A stretch of DNA of 64,000 nt from Carnegiea gigantea (lineage: Eukaryota; Streptophyta; Magnoliopsida; Caryophyllales; Cactaceae), in contig JAKOGI010000435.1 of the NCBI GenBank assembly GCA_029747015.1, positions 361,501-425,500 of the forward strand, written 5' to 3'. Every line of letters starts with the position of its first letter. Positions within the stretch are counted from its first letter, which is position 1. A program made the translations under genes and the position numbers. This document shows, piece by piece, positions 25,440 to 37,727 of this stretch. Below the pieces are notes generated by a model, which searched no databases, was not told the DNA's origin, and saw nothing but the letters and a program-made list of their open reading frames with translations.

Positions 25440-26190
25440 CAACAATGATCAATTGTATCTACACAGCTCAGATTTTCTTGGAATGTAGCTTGTTAATGTT
25501 AAGCTAAATGGGACTAATTTTTAGAAGTAGAGCAGAGCCGTGAAGATCGCGTTGAGGACTAAGACAAAGCTTGGATTCATCGATGGATCATATGACAAAC
25601 CTAAGAACACTTCTCCATTAAATGAGCAGTCGATCAGGTGTGATAACATAGTATTAGAGTGCATTGCTCGATTTTGATTGCCACCATCCCTATTTGATTA
25701 AAATTGTGTTTATGTGTTGGGCCTTGTTAGTAGCCCACACGTGAAGGGGGTGGTTAGAGTGTAAAAGTGGGTATTGTCCCACCTTGATAAAATTGAAAGA
25801 AAATAACTCAGTGGTTGTGTATTAATTAGAAAGGGAGTTGTCAATCAGAAAGGGAGTTATCTGAATTGTATCAAGAAAATGACACAGTGGCTGTGTATTA
25901 CACTAAGATGTAAAGGCTTTAGGATGAATTACATGATATGTCTGAAATGCTAGTTTGTGCTTGTGTCCCTAGTTACAAAGCAATAAAGAAAACTATGGCA
26001 GTAGCAGAAAGACAAAGGTTGACACATTTTCTCATGCATTTAAATGACAACTATGAGGCCAGTAAGGGACAGATACTACTATTGGATTCCTTTCCAACTA
26101 TTAATAAGGCATACTCCATGATACAAAGGGTTGAAACACAAAGGAATGTGACAGGAAACATGACAACAAATAGGGAAATAGCTGCCAATG
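25440..26190 (+). pseudogene. Copia gag, 5' portion, with captured TRIM sequence
   Basis: The frame reads NNDQLYLHSSD, LVNVKLNGTNF and LRTKTKLGFIDGSYDKP, the N-terminal part of copia gag (UBN2/Retrotran_gag_2). It is then broken by a TRIM-derived block (25645-25800). It resumes with LSELYQENDTVAVYYTKM and, from 25938, an open frame with RQRLTHFLMHLNDNYEASKG and the typical LLLDSFPTINKAYSMIQR. The frame is cut at 26190 by the gypsy insertion and goes on at 37728, where the target repeat restores the reading NV-TRFST. Gag would coat the retrotransposon RNA. Stops (for example within 'NF*K*SRA') make it inactive. Confidence 0.85.
25645..25800 (+). mobile_element. Truncated TRIM fragment inside the copia gag
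   Basis: This block aligns to the end of a TRIM LTR, the primer site (here TAGTATTAGAGTG), the whole internal segment (shared run TTTGATTAAAATTGTGT and GTTGGGCCTTGTTAGTAGCC) and the start of the next LTR with a deletion (GTGGGTATTGTCCCACCTTGATAAAATTGAA). It is the same family as the array at 1717-3538. No target duplication surrounds it, so it looks like a remnant or a recombination capture rather than a fresh insertion. Confidence 0.85.
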
Positions 26191-28825
26191 TGTAAAACCT
26201 TGGAAATTTAAATTAAGGAATCATGTGACGTGGACTAACCTTCGTAATCCAAGTTGATCTACACCTTTTCTCCAAGTTTTGTCTTCAAAATTTTTACATT
26301 TACCCTATTTCATTAAAGCATGGATTGAAAATGTCATTCGGGTTATTTTTCCTCAATTTAGTTATTCTTCAATTTCTCATTTTTTTTTATCCCTCCAAGA
26401 CCCGAATATTTCTTATCTATTTATAGTACTTTTATGATTCACCCATTTATATCAAATTTACCTCCATAGCATAAACAACTAAGTACCCAATTAGCTAAAA
26501 AAAAATTGATTGACCCAAGATCCTTCTTTCCTATTTAGTCAATGACCTTTTTTAAAAAAAAAGGAAAAGAAACCCCCTTCCTACCCTAGCAGCCGGTTAG
26601 AGTTCCCCCCTCCTTTTTAATTTTTGCACGACAACCCTCTCTCTCTGCTTTTCTCTCTAGCTCTCTCTCTCTCTCAACCTTAGCTCTCTCTGCCTATCGC
26701 CACACCAGCCGTCACCCTGTGCAACAGTCGCCGTCGGCCAGTCTCGCCAAGCTGCCACCTCTCGCCTCCTCCTTCTCTCTTGGTGGTAAGTGGGGTGCAC
26801 CCCCATGCACCCCATGCGTACGAACCTCAAAAATTTTGGATTTTTCTTGTATTTTATTGCTAAATTCATGGTTTTTATGTGGGATTTCAACTGTGAAATG
26901 TTTGATTTGAGCTTTTATGATTTTACAAATTTAAAACTCCAAGAGTGCGACGTTTCAATCGCTCCTCTCCCAAAATCGCATCAAGGTGAGTCCAAAGGGT
27001 TATTTATTGATCGTTCAAATTAAAGGTTTCAACTTCTATTCGACTTGGACTATAAGGGATTAGAAGTAGGGCTGTTGGGAATATCACGGGTCAGTTGGGG
27101 GTGAGATTTTATGTAAAATCGAGCCAAGGGTATGTCGTCGAGACGAAAATTCTGGGCTGAAACTACTTGGCTTAAGGGCTGCACATATATGAAATTTGAA
27201 ATTCTGGCGAGGTCAGAACAATAGGCTAAAAATTGTGAAATTTTTAGGGCAGGTGAGCAGGATGTGTTATGTAACCCAGTTTTTGAATGAAACAAATCAG
27301 AGGAGTGTAGCCTAAGTTATGGTTGAATAACAGGGGACTATCCAAAACAAGACAGTTAGTGGCACCGTGAAAAGAATTCAGAAAACGACCTAGTTTAATT
27401 TGGGTTAGAAACTGACGAAGCCCTAAACATAAGAAGTGTAGAGGATGGACGAACCTTTCTGTAATGGGCAAGAAATTAAAATTCTAATGTCGGGAACGAA
27501 AGTTATAAATTCTAAAATTTGGGCCCAGATTCTAGTTGAATCTGGATCCAGAGTTGGGCTTTGGTTGGGAGCCTTAGGCACGAGTAAAAATCTTAGAAAA
27601 ATTTTTAGAAGTAGGACAGGGGCTACAGTTATGATCCATGAAGTTTTGGACTAAGTGTGCACGATGTTCTAGCCTAGGTGCTGAGCAGTAGGCCCAAACT
27701 AGTAACTGAGCCTGTAATTTGTACGGAATCCAGGTAACAATTATGCTCTAACCCTTTCCCCGAGTTACTTGAAAAATTACGTGTGCGTTAAATATCATAA
27801 GACTCAATTTAATTACTGACTTTATGAAATTATGGCGTCAGTCAACTGAACATGACTGCGTGGTTGGAATTGTATGGTTTTGCTATGTCCACAGAGTTGG
27901 GCCTTGGAATGTTTATGTTGAAAAATGGAAGTTGTGTATTGTGGTAATGCCATTGGGGATCGGGTTGAATCTGAATGAACTATACATGTTAAATCAACCT
28001 TTAGTTTAAAAAAGTATAATAGTCATGGTGATGGCTGATTATGGGTGAGACTGTGAACTGTTTATGTTGATTGAAGGCCAATAGCCTTCCCCGAAAAGTA
28101 GTGCATGCATGTGAGTGGCTATGTGCCCTAGTGGGACATGGGCCAGGTTAGCAGTAACCATCCATGATGATGGTAGGCCATGAAATGATATAGCGGTAAC
28201 CGCCCTAGTCAACGATAAGCAGGATTAAGTTAAGCAGCTGTGCTAAACCCAAGTGCAAGCCATGAGACCTAATGGGGTCACTCACCCTTAAACCTGATTA
28301 TTATAATTGGATCTTATGGTGTATGTGTGTGCATCACTGAGAGTATGTAAGTATGGGTGGTTACATTAATAGAAAACGAATAAGTGTGGTCTTGTTGTTT
28401 TCCTATCCCTAAAATGTTTTCAAAATGAATTTGTATGCATAGTTTGACTGTTAGGGATGATTGCTTGCTGAGTTTATCGCACTTTTACAAAATTTTTTAT
28501 TTTCAGGTGAACTAGTTGTACATGGGATTGGGGGACCAAAGGTAGAACGAGGCCCCGACACTTAAGCTGAAGGTTACAACCTTAGTTGTTTAGAGGAAAG
28601 AATTGTAATGAATAATTGTTTTAGCTTAGTAGTTGTTTATTAGTATCTCAATCCTTTAAGTTGAAGTTTTACTGAATAACCTTTGTATAAATTGTTATTT
28701 GATACGCAACTTAGTATTTCCAAGAAGGAAATACGGCGGTACGTAACACCCCAAATTAGGTTCCGCTGCCATGTCGGTTAATGATTAAAAATAAAGAAAA
28801 GTAATTAGAAATTTGGGGCATTACG
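26191..28825 (+). repeat. Gypsy 5' LTR (2.6 kb)
   Basis: Starts TGTAAAACCTTGG and ends GGGGCATTACG, where the last CA has become CG. It aligns along its full length with 35102-37727. It includes a CT-rich run near 26640-26690 and, just after it, a GC-rich block, a possible promoter/leader region. The open frames inside it are chance products of the LTR. Confidence 0.9.
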
Positions 28826-28828
28826 AAG

Positions 28829-28840
28829 TGGTATCAGAGC
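28829..28840 (+). other. Gypsy primer-binding site
   Basis: A perfect TGGTATCAGAGC, three bases (AAG) after the 5' LTR, complementary to the initiator tRNA-Met 3' end. Confidence 0.92.
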
Positions 28841-29831
28841 GCAGGTTGACTGAGCTGAAGGCTCGCCTAAAAGATTGTAAAAAACTGAATACTAAAACTC
28901 GTAGACTTAAGGACTGCTTGGAGAGTGAGAGTAGCAAGGGCAGGGGTTGCATGCATGTGCATATAGTATTAAATAAATGCATGTTATTGTACGGATGTAT
29001 GTTTTATGTGTAATTACTTTGTATAGGAATGAACGATACCCACATTGTCGTTGTGTAAAAGGTCCTTGCTTGCATGAGCAATTAGCTAAGAGATCAAGTC
29101 AAGGTGTGTGGGACCACATTCGACATGTGAAGTGGGTGTTAGCCAGATATTTGGAGGATGTGCCCAATAGCTGTTTCAGGATTGAGGACAATCGGGTGAT
29201 CTTTCTACTGTGACCCTGAAGGGAGACCCTAAGTGGCGCTATCGAGTTGACGAGCTGCACTCCCACGCTCGTGATCACCATCCGTGGGGGAAACGTTGTG
29301 GGTGTGACTGGGAGCCTATAGGGATGATTATAGTTGATCTGATAAACTACCTGAGATTGGAGGGACCCAACGACCTGGAGTGTATGCTCACAGCTAGTGA
29401 GGAGGATGCCCTAACCCCCCACAAACAAGCTCACTGATGAGGAAGGAGAGTCTAAGGATGAGGGGAATGCCCCTACTGAGGCGGGTCTAATAGAGGAGGG
29501 GAACCTTGAGGAGGACCCTAGCGAGGAGGAGCCGATGGAAGACGAGGACCCTGAGGGGGATCCTAGCGAGGAGGAACTGATGGAAGAGGAGGGCCCTGAG
29601 GAGAATTCCGAGATGAGGGAGGGAAAGCTTATGGGTAGTGAAGACCTCAAGGGAGACTCTAGCGAGAGCGAAACGGAGGCTATTGAGAAAGAGAACCTCT
29701 AGGGGTATCAAAAGGAGGAAATGAGGGAGTCCATTGTGCCGACCGACCAGATGAGGGGACCTGAAGCCTTGGGTGATGAGATAGATCCTGTGGAGAAGAG
29801 GGGTGAGCCTGAGACTGGGGTGACCCACTAG
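28841..29831 (+). pseudogene. Extra reading frame upstream of gag in the gypsy element
   Basis: Three plus-strand frames in sequence read as one decayed protein: RLKDCKKLNTKTRRLKDCLE (basic, coiled-coil-like); RYPHCRCVKGPCLHEQLAKR with GVWDHIRHVKWVLARYLEDV and FRIEDNRVIF; then DPKWRYRVDELHSHARDHHP and CGCDWEPIGMIIVDLINYLR. A strongly acidic tail of E, D and G repeats (about 29425-29700) follows. The cysteine-histidine spacing CRCVKGPCLH could bind metal. I do not know its function. It is not the gag, which begins near 30310. Some Del/Tekay elements have such a leader frame, but I cannot verify that here. Frameshifts separate the blocks. Confidence 0.5.
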
Positions 29832-30309
29832 AAGCGGGGTAGGTGTGGCCAAATGTATAGGGGCACCTATCCACTGGACGCCCCTGACCAGTAGAAGTTC
29901 GTAGTGTTTAGAAAGTTTTGTTTCCTAGGATAATAGCGCTAGTGATCTCTCTGTTATGTTGTTAAGCCACTATAGGCTAATAAAGTTACAAATTGTGACG
30001 TAATAAAGAGTACTAGTATGGAACACCAATAATTTTTGAATTCTATGCAATGAAAGCTTTTGAGTTATCTCGATATCAATGTTTTTTATTTGTAAAGTAA
30101 GTGAAACACGTGAATGTGATGTCTATATGATGTGTAATGTATGAGCATGTGATGTGGTGGTTGGACCATGTGAATGTGGCAATGTGATGTGATCGGAACC
30201 CTATCAAATGTTGCATAATGCACTAGTATGCGATATGTTATTGAACTTTAGTAGTACGTAGGGTATGAACAATTAGAAGAGGAACTAAACCCAACTTATT
30301 TCCCAAACA
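29832..30309 (+). other. Spacer between the leader frame and gag of the gypsy element
   Basis: AT-rich non-coding stretch with GTGATGTG-type repeats near 30118-30195. No gene seen. Confidence 0.5.
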
Positions 30310-31568
30310 GGATGGCAGGAAACAACGAAGAATCTTAAACCAGACCTCACCCCGTAACGAGAGTTCCTGTGAATCCAGATATCCCCATGTTGACCTTTAG
30401 GAACGGTTGGAAACTCTACGCCCCAGGAATAGGAACGGATCTCGCAGTCTGGTGGAGGAGACCAACCCACCTACTAGAACATACCTTACAAACCTTTGCC
30501 ACTAGAGATGCTACAGAAATAAGGAGAGCAGTTACAACTCCAGACCGAACAACTGCAGAAGCTGATGGAAGTCAGGGAGAAGAGGGTCGAGGAGGATAAC
30601 TCCTATATGTTTAAGAGACTCACAAGCCATAAGCCACCCATTTACGATGGCACCTCTGACCCCAAAACCTTTGAGGACTGGATTAGGGGCAGGAAAAAAT
30701 TGTTCGACACACTCTAATGCCCTGAGGAGTGGAAATGGGATTTGCGGTGTTCTACTTAAGGGATAAGGCCGAGCTATAGTGGGCCACAGTGAGGGAAAGG
30801 CAGCACAAGCCTGGTTTCAACTTGAGCAAGTTCAAGGAATTGATCAAGGATCATTTTTATCCCATCTCCCTCCAGAAAGCCAAGGAGAACGAGTTCATGC
30901 AGTTGCAACAAAGGAGCATGAGCGTACTTGAGTATGCCCCGACGTTTATGGAGCTCTCCCAATTTGCCCCGGTCATTGTAGTTGACGAGAGGCTGAAGAT
31001 GAACCAGTTCGGGGCCGAACTTAATCCCATCATTAAGAAGAGGATGTCAGTATGCCAGTACACCTCCTACGTGGATCTATATGATACTGTGATCAACATA
31101 GAAAGGGTAATGAAGGAAAGGAATAACTACTTCAACAAGCAGTGGGGAGTTAAGAGAAAGGGGGATAACCTAGGAAAGTTCCGATCATAAGAGCAATACT
31201 AGAGGCCTTCTGGGAATCAGTACTCAAACAATAGTGCACAGGGAGGCCAGCACCCCAATGTGCGGCCTAAGGTGACCTGCAATGCTTGTGAAAAGTTAAG
31301 GCACTACGCCCGAGAATGTCGTTTAGTCAAGACGTGTTTCTGCTGCGGAAGCCCTCGACGTCAGATCCGGGACTGCCCACACCCCCACTTCCTACGGGTC
31401 AAGGTTAAGGGGGACAAGGACAATGACAACGACAGTGACCCCAGCAGCCTTATCAGAACAGGGGTTGGCAGGCGACCAACCCTAACCAGCAGAACCGGGC
31501 ACCTCAGCAGATTCAAGCCTGACCTCCCAACCAACCACCCCGAAATAATTAGAGTAGGGTTTACGTGA
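30310..31568 (+). pseudogene. Gypsy gag with two zinc knuckles, broken
   Basis: The gag core (Retrotrans_gag) is readable in pieces: KRLTSHKPPIYDGTSDPKTF with FEDWIRG (about 30610-30690), then from 30789 RERQHKPGFNLSKFKELIKD, HFYPISLQKAKENEFMQLQQ and RSMSVLEYAPTFMELS. At 31260-31400 two CCHC knuckles follow. The first, CNACEKLRHYAREC, is intact (C-x2-C-x4-H-x4-C). The second, CFCCGSPRRQIRDC, has an Arg where the zinc-binding His is expected. Gag would package the element's RNA. Stops near 30716 and 31187 and frame changes inactivate it. Confidence 0.85.
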
Positions 31569-34500
31569 TGCCCAAGGAGGAAGCGGAGGATGCTCCAAAT
31601 GTTATGACGGGTACCTTTTCTATCCAAGCTCAATCAGCAGATGTTTAATTTGATTCAGGTGCTATACACTCTTTTATCTCTATTAAACTGGTTTAGACAT
31701 TAGGACTAATTCCCACCCGTAAATCTTCTTTGCCATTTATGATTCTTCCAAATATGAAGACTGTAATGTGTGAGGAACGGGATAAGGATTACCCTATTAG
31801 AATGTATGAGCATGAATTCTTGGCAGACTATATAGGTTTGAGTCAACTGCTTTTGGAGTCATCATGGGGACGGATTAGTTAGCCAAACATCAGGCCCAGA
31901 TAGACTGTCCAAGGCGGAATACCACCCTAAGGGGACCTAATGGGGAGAAAGTGGTGCATAAAGGCAAGGGACCTAGAGTGGCAGTGAAACTGATTTTTGT
32001 AATGAAAGCCTGCAAGTTGTTAGGCAGAGGATGTGAGGGATTCCTTTGTAATGTAGTGAAAACCGAGGGTGTCAAATCCTCCCTTGAGGATTGGGAGAAT
32101 TCCCATACACATTTTCAGAGGAGATCCCCAGTATGCCACCCCTTAGGGAAGTAGAATTTTATATCGATTTGATCCCCGGAGCCACACCCATCTCTAAGGC
32201 ACCTTACCGTATGGCACCAGTGAAACTTAAGGAATTAAAGACACAGCTGGATGAACTATTAGAGAAGGGGTATATCCGACCCAGTACATCTTTGTGGGGA
32301 TCTCCGGTGTCGTTTGTGAGAAAGAAGGATGAACCTTGAGGTTGTGTATAGACTATAGGGAAATGAACAAAATAACGGTCAAGAACCGTTACCCTCTGCC
32401 CAGACTAGATGATCTTTTTTACCAGCTAAGAGGCGTAGAGACTTTTTTCAAGATAGACCTTCAATCGGGGTACCATCAATACCAAATCAAAGAAGAAGAT
32501 ATACCTAAGACTGCCTTCCGTACCCGATACGGACATTACAAATTCGTAGTGATGCCCTTTGGTCTCACTAATGCCCCGACAGCATTCATGGACCTCATGA
32601 ACATAGTTTTCAAACTCTACCTGGATCAGTTTGTTGTGGTATTCATAGACGATATACTGATTTACTCGAAGACTCCAGAGGAGCATACCCACCATCTGAG
32701 GATAGTTTTGGAGGTATTAAGGAGAAATGAGCTATATGCCAAGCTTTCGAAGTGTGATTTTTGGTTGAGTAAGTTGGCATTTTTGGGACATGTAGTATCC
32801 AACGAGGGGGTGTCTGTGACCCCAAAAAGATAGAGGCTGTGACGAACTAGCCAAGACCTAAGAACCTGATGGAAGTGAGGAGTTTCTTAGGTTTGGTGGG
32901 GTACTATCGTAGATTTGTCCAAAACTTCTCGAAGATCGCCACCCCACTCACCAATTTGACCAGAAAGGTTAGTAAGTATGAATGGACAAAACAGTGCAAG
33001 AAAGCTTTCCAGGAGCTTAAAAAAAGACAGATGAGTGCACCAATACAGGCCTTACCCACCACCGATAAGGATTTTGTGGTGTATAGCGATGTATCTAGGA
33101 GTGGGTCGGGATGTGCCCTGATGCAGGAGGATCGCGTTATAGCCTATGCTTCGCAGCAATTGAAGACTCATGAATGGACCTACCTGACTCACGACCTAGA
33201 GTTAGTAGTGGTCGTGTTTGCACTTAAGATCTGGAGGCACTACCTGTACGGCGTACATTGCGAGGTTTTCACCAATCATCAGAGCTTGAAATACCTCTTT
33301 TCACGAAAAGATCTGAATTTGAGACGGACGAGGTGGTTGGAGTTCCTGAAGGACTACGACGTCCATTTCTAGTAACATCTGTGAAAAGTTAATGTAGTGG
33401 TCGATGCATTGAGTCGCCAATTGCACCCAGCACTAAACTGCTTGCTAGCACTCCCTACGGATTTGTGTGAGGAATTTCGGAAATTAGAACTTAACATAAT
33501 CACCCCGAAGGCCAAGCCTATGCTTTGCGCCTTGGAAGTACAGCCAACACTCATAGAGGAAATTCGAGTAGCACAGGCTATAAACCCTCAACTGGAGCGA
33601 ATCATTGGTGCAGAAGGCAACTGGGTTCGTAATTCATGAAGATGGCATCATACGATTCCATAACCAGGTGTGTGTTCCAGCAGTAGAGGCATTTAAGAAG
33701 AAAATCCTAAATGAGGATCACAGTACTCCACACTCGGTGCACCCTCGGGGAAATAAGCTATATAAGGACCTGAAGCGGATCTTTTGGTGGAGCAACATGA
33801 AACAAGAAGTGGCTGATTATGTGACAAAGTATCTAACCTGTCAGTGAGTGAAAATTGAACACCAACGACCAGTGGGACTTTTACAACCCCTGCATGTCCC
33901 TGAGTGGAAATGGGACTCATTATCCATGGACTTCGTGGTTGGCTTACCATTGACTCAATGAAAGAACAATGTGATTTGGGCCATCGTGGATAGACTCATA
34001 AAACCAACGCACTTTATAGCCATAAGGAATACTTAGGCCCTAGATCAATTAGCACGAGCATACCTCAGGAGATACTGCAATTACACAGGGTACCCAGTTC
34101 TATAGTGTTAGATCGGGACATCAGATTCCAGTCGGGTTTCTGAATGAAGTTACATGAAGTATTTGGGACGTTGTTATGCTTTAGTACTGCATTTCACCCA
34201 GCTATAGACGGGCAAACTGAATGCACTATTCAGACACTGGAAGATATGCTGAGGGCTTGTGCCCTGGACTTTAAGAAAGCGTGGGATGAACAGTTAGTGC
34301 TGATTGAGTTCTCCAATAACAACAGGTGCCACGTGAGTGTTGGGATGGCCCCTTATGTGGCATTGTATGGGAGGAGATGCAGAACTCCGCTCTGTTGGCA
34401 AAAGATCAACGAAGTTCTGACTATAGGGCCGAAATTGATCCTAACCACCACGGATAAGATAAGGGTGATCCAAGAATGAATGAGAGCTACCCAGTGCCAC

Positions 34501-34920
34501 TAGAAAAGCTACGCTGATCGAAGGCATAGGCCCCTTGAATTCTAAGTTGGAGATCAGGTATTTCTTCGAGTTTTCCCAACCAAGGGAGTTGCGAGATTTG
34601 GTATGACCGAAAAACTCAGCCCGAGGTACATTAGACCATACCCCATTATATAGAGAGTTGGGGACGTATCATATCAGTTGGAGCTACTGCCTGAACTTCC
34701 AAGAGTACACAATGTGTTTCATGCGTCCCAGCTACAAAGTGCGTTCCGGATCCCTTGCATATAATCAAGCCCGACCCACTACAGTTCCAGGAAGATCTGT
34801 CGTATGAGGAGCAACCTATGTAGATCCTAGATCGACGAGAAAAGCACCTTCATCGGAAGACGGTGCCCTTAGTTAAGGTCCTCTGGGCTAATCACGAGAT
34901 GTCGGAAGCAACCTAGTAAC
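31569..34920 (+). pseudogene. Gypsy pol (protease, RT, RNase H, integrase, chromodomain), broken
   Basis: The order is protease (FDSGAIHSFIS near 31650, carrying the aspartic DSGA motif), then RT from about 32150 ([40 protein letters not shown]; catalytic FIDDILIYS near 32645, intact). RNase H is at 32869-33372 ([29 protein letters not shown]). The integrase H2C2 zinc region (33605-33847) has lost its first Cys (KYLTCQ), and the core follows ([29 protein letters not shown]). The C-terminal part reads LSPRYIRPYPI and DRREKHLHRKTVPLVKVLW, the chromodomain-like tail of Del/Tekay elements. It would copy the RNA and insert the cDNA. A one-base shift near 32336 splits the RT, and many stops fit C-to-T change of Trp, Arg or Gln codons. 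Confidence 0.9.
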
Positions 34921-34979
34921 CAAAGCAGGAGATACGAGATAGATACCCTCCCTTTTTCCTGTAAACAGGTTCGTACAGG

Positions 34980-35101
34980 TTTTGAGGATGAATTATCTTA
35001 AGTGGGGTATTATGTAAAACCTCGGCAATTCATTTTTATAATGGTAGTGTGTCGCAGTCTAGTGAAGTTTCGAGGACAAAACTTTCTCAAGTGGGATAGT
35101 A
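34980..35101 (+). repeat. Duplicated polypurine tract / LTR-start unit of the gypsy element
   Basis: The string GAGGATGAATTATCTTAAGTG ends in a purine run plus TATGTAAAACC at 34983-35020. A second version (GAGGACAAAACTTTCTCAAG, GTGGGATAGTATGTAAAACT) directly precedes the real 3' LTR. The second purine run (AAGTGGGATAG) is the polypurine tract in use; the first is an extra, diverged copy with the first few bases of an LTR. Confidence 0.65.
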
Positions 35102-35561
35102 TGTAAAACTCAGAAAATTTAAATTGGGGAATCATGTGACATGGACTAACCTTCGTAATCCAAGTCAATCTAAATCTTTTTCTCCATATTTTGTTTTCAA
35201 AATTTTTACATTTAACCTATTTCATTAAAGCATGGATTGAAAATGTCGTTCGTGTTATTTTTCCTCGATTTTTTGATTCTTCGATTTCTTATTGTTTTTA
35301 TCCCTCCTAGACCCGAATATTTCTTATCTATTTATAGTACTTTTACGATTCACCTATTTATATTTAAATTTACCTCCCTAGCATAAACAACTAAGTAACC
35401 AATTAGCTATAAAAAAAATTAATTGACCCAAGATCCTTATTTCCTATTTATTCAAGGATGTTTTAAAAAAAAAGGAAAAGAAACCCCCATTCCTATGCTA
35501 GCAACCGGTTAGAGTCCCCCCATCTTTTTAATTTTTGCACGGCAAACCTCTCTCTCTACTT

Positions 35562-35596
<35 letters not shown>

Positions 35597-37727
35597 CCCT
35601 AACTCTCTCTCCCTCTCACCACTCCCGTCGCCACCCTGAGCAACAGTCGCTGCCGGCTGGCCCCGCCAAGCTGCCACCCTCGCCTCCCCCCTGTCTCTTG
35701 GTGGTAAGTGGGGTGCACCCCACGCACCCCATGCATACAAACCCCAAAAAGTTTGGGTTTTTCTGGTATTTTATTACTAAAATCATGGTTTTGATGTGAG
35801 ATTTCAAGTATGAAACGTTTAATTCGAGTTTTTATGACTTTTTAGATTTAAAACTCCAAGAGTGCAACGTTTCAATCGCTCCTCTCCCGAAATCGCATCA
35901 AGGTGAGTCTAAAGGGTTATTTGTTAATTGTTTAAATTAAAGGTTTCAACTTTTACTCGACTTGGATTATGAGGGATTAGAAGTAGGGCTGTTGGGAATA
36001 TCACAGGTCAGTTGGGGGGGAGATTTTATGTAAAATCGAGCCAAAGGTATGTGCTGGGGATGAAAATTCTGGGCAGAAACTGCTGGCCTTAAGGGCTGCA
36101 CATACCCTGACTTTGAAAATTCGACCAGGTCATAATAATCGGCCAAAAAATTGTGAAATTTGGTAGGTGCATCAGGATGTACTGTGAAACCCAATTTTTG
36201 AATCAAACAAATCGGAGTAGTGTAGCCCAAGTTACGGTCGAATTACTGGCGACTATCCAAGTCGGGATAGTCAGTGGCACCATGAAAAGAATTTAGACAA
36301 TGACTTGGTTTGGGTTAAAATTTAATAAAACCCTAAACATAAGAATTGTAGAGGATGGACCGTCCTTTCTATAATGGGCAAGAAATTGAAATTTCAACGT
36401 CGGGTGAAAAAGTTATAGGTTCTGGAAGTTGGATCAAGATTCTAGTTGAATTTGGATCCAGAGTTGGGCTTTGGTTGAGAGCCTTAGGCATAAGTAAAAA
36501 TCTTAGAAAAATTCTTAAAAATAGGGCAGGGGCTAGAGTTATGATCCATGAAGTTTTGGACTGAGTGTGGGCGATGTTTTACTCTAGGTGCTGAGCAGTA
36601 GGCCTAAACTAGTAACCGAGCCCGTAATTTGTAAGGAATTCAGGTAACCATCATGCCCTAACCCTTTCCCCGAGTTGCTTGAAAAATTACATGCGCATTG
36701 ACTATGGTAAGACGCGATTTAAGTGCTGACTTTATCAAATTATGGCATGAGTCAACTGAACATGATAGAGTGGTTGGAATTGCATGGCTTTGCTACATCT
36801 ATAGAGTTAGGCCTTGGAATGTTTATGTTGAAAAATGGAAGTTGTGTATTGTGGTAATGCCCATGGGGATCGGGTTGAATATGAATGAACTATACATGTC
36901 AAATCGACCTTTAATTTGGAAAAGTATAATAGTGACTGTAATGGCGGATTATGGGTGAGACTGTGAACTGGTCATATTGATTAAAGGCCAATAGCCTTCC
37001 CTAGGAAATAGTTTATGCATGTGAATGGTCACATGCCCTGGTGGGACGTGGGCCAGGTTAGCAGTAACCATCTAGGATTATGGTAGGCCAGGAAATGGTA
37101 TAGCGGTAACCGCCCTAGCTGGTGGTAGGCCAGGATTAAGTTAAGCGGTTGTGCTAAACCCAAGCACAGGCCACGAGACCCAATGGGGTCACTCATCCTT
37201 AAACCTGATTATTATAATTGGATCTTAAGGCATATGCATGTGCATCACTGAGAGTATATAAGTATGGATGGTTACATTAATGGAAAACGAATTTGTTATT
37301 CCCCTACCCCTAAAATATTTTTAAAATGAATTTGTATGCGTAGTTTGACAGTTATGTGTGATTATTTACTGAGTCTATCTCACTTTTATAAAATGTTTTA
37401 TTTTCAGGTGAACTAATTGTGCAATGGATTGGGACAACAAATGTAGAGTGAGGCCCCGACGCTTAAGCTGAAGGTTACAACCTTAGTTGTTTAGAGGAAA
37501 GAGTTGTAATGAAAAATTGTTTTAGCTTAGTAGTTGTTTGTCAGTATCTAAATCCTTAAAGTTGAAGTTTGATTGAAGAACCTTTGTATAAATTGTTATT
37601 TGATACACAGCCTGGTATTCCCAAGAAGAAAATACGACGGTACGTAACACCCGCAAATTAGGTTCCGCTACCATGTAGGTTAATGATTAGAAATAAAGAA
37701 AAGTAATTAGAAATTTGGGGTGTTACA
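35102..37727 (+). repeat. Gypsy 3' LTR (2.6 kb)
   Basis: Starts TGTAAAACTC and ends GGGGTGTTACA. It matches 26191-28825 throughout with scattered substitutions and small indels, including a longer CT repeat (about 35560-35594). The divergence suggests an old insertion. Confidence 0.9.

Larger units (their letters stand above)
26191..37727 (+). mobile_element. Ty3/gypsy chromovirus of Del/Tekay type, nested in the copia
   Basis: Long LTRs lie at 26191-28825 and 35102-37727. A primer-binding site is at 28829, followed by an extra upstream frame, gag with two zinc knuckles, protease, reverse transcriptase, RNase H, integrase and a C-terminal chromodomain-like tail. The order, with integrase after RNase H, marks Ty3/gypsy. 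The long LTRs, the initiator tRNA-Met primer site and the C-terminal sequence (DRREKHLHRKTVPLVKVLW) fit the Del/Tekay lineage. The target duplication is CAATG at the left (26186-26190) and TAATG at the right (37728-37732), with one substitution. Stops and frameshifts in every domain make it defective. Confidence 0.9.

Noticed and set aside
29411..29874. Long minus-strand Ser/Pro/Leu-rich frames
   Set aside because: Shadows of the acidic repeat tail of the plus-strand leader frame in the gypsy element.
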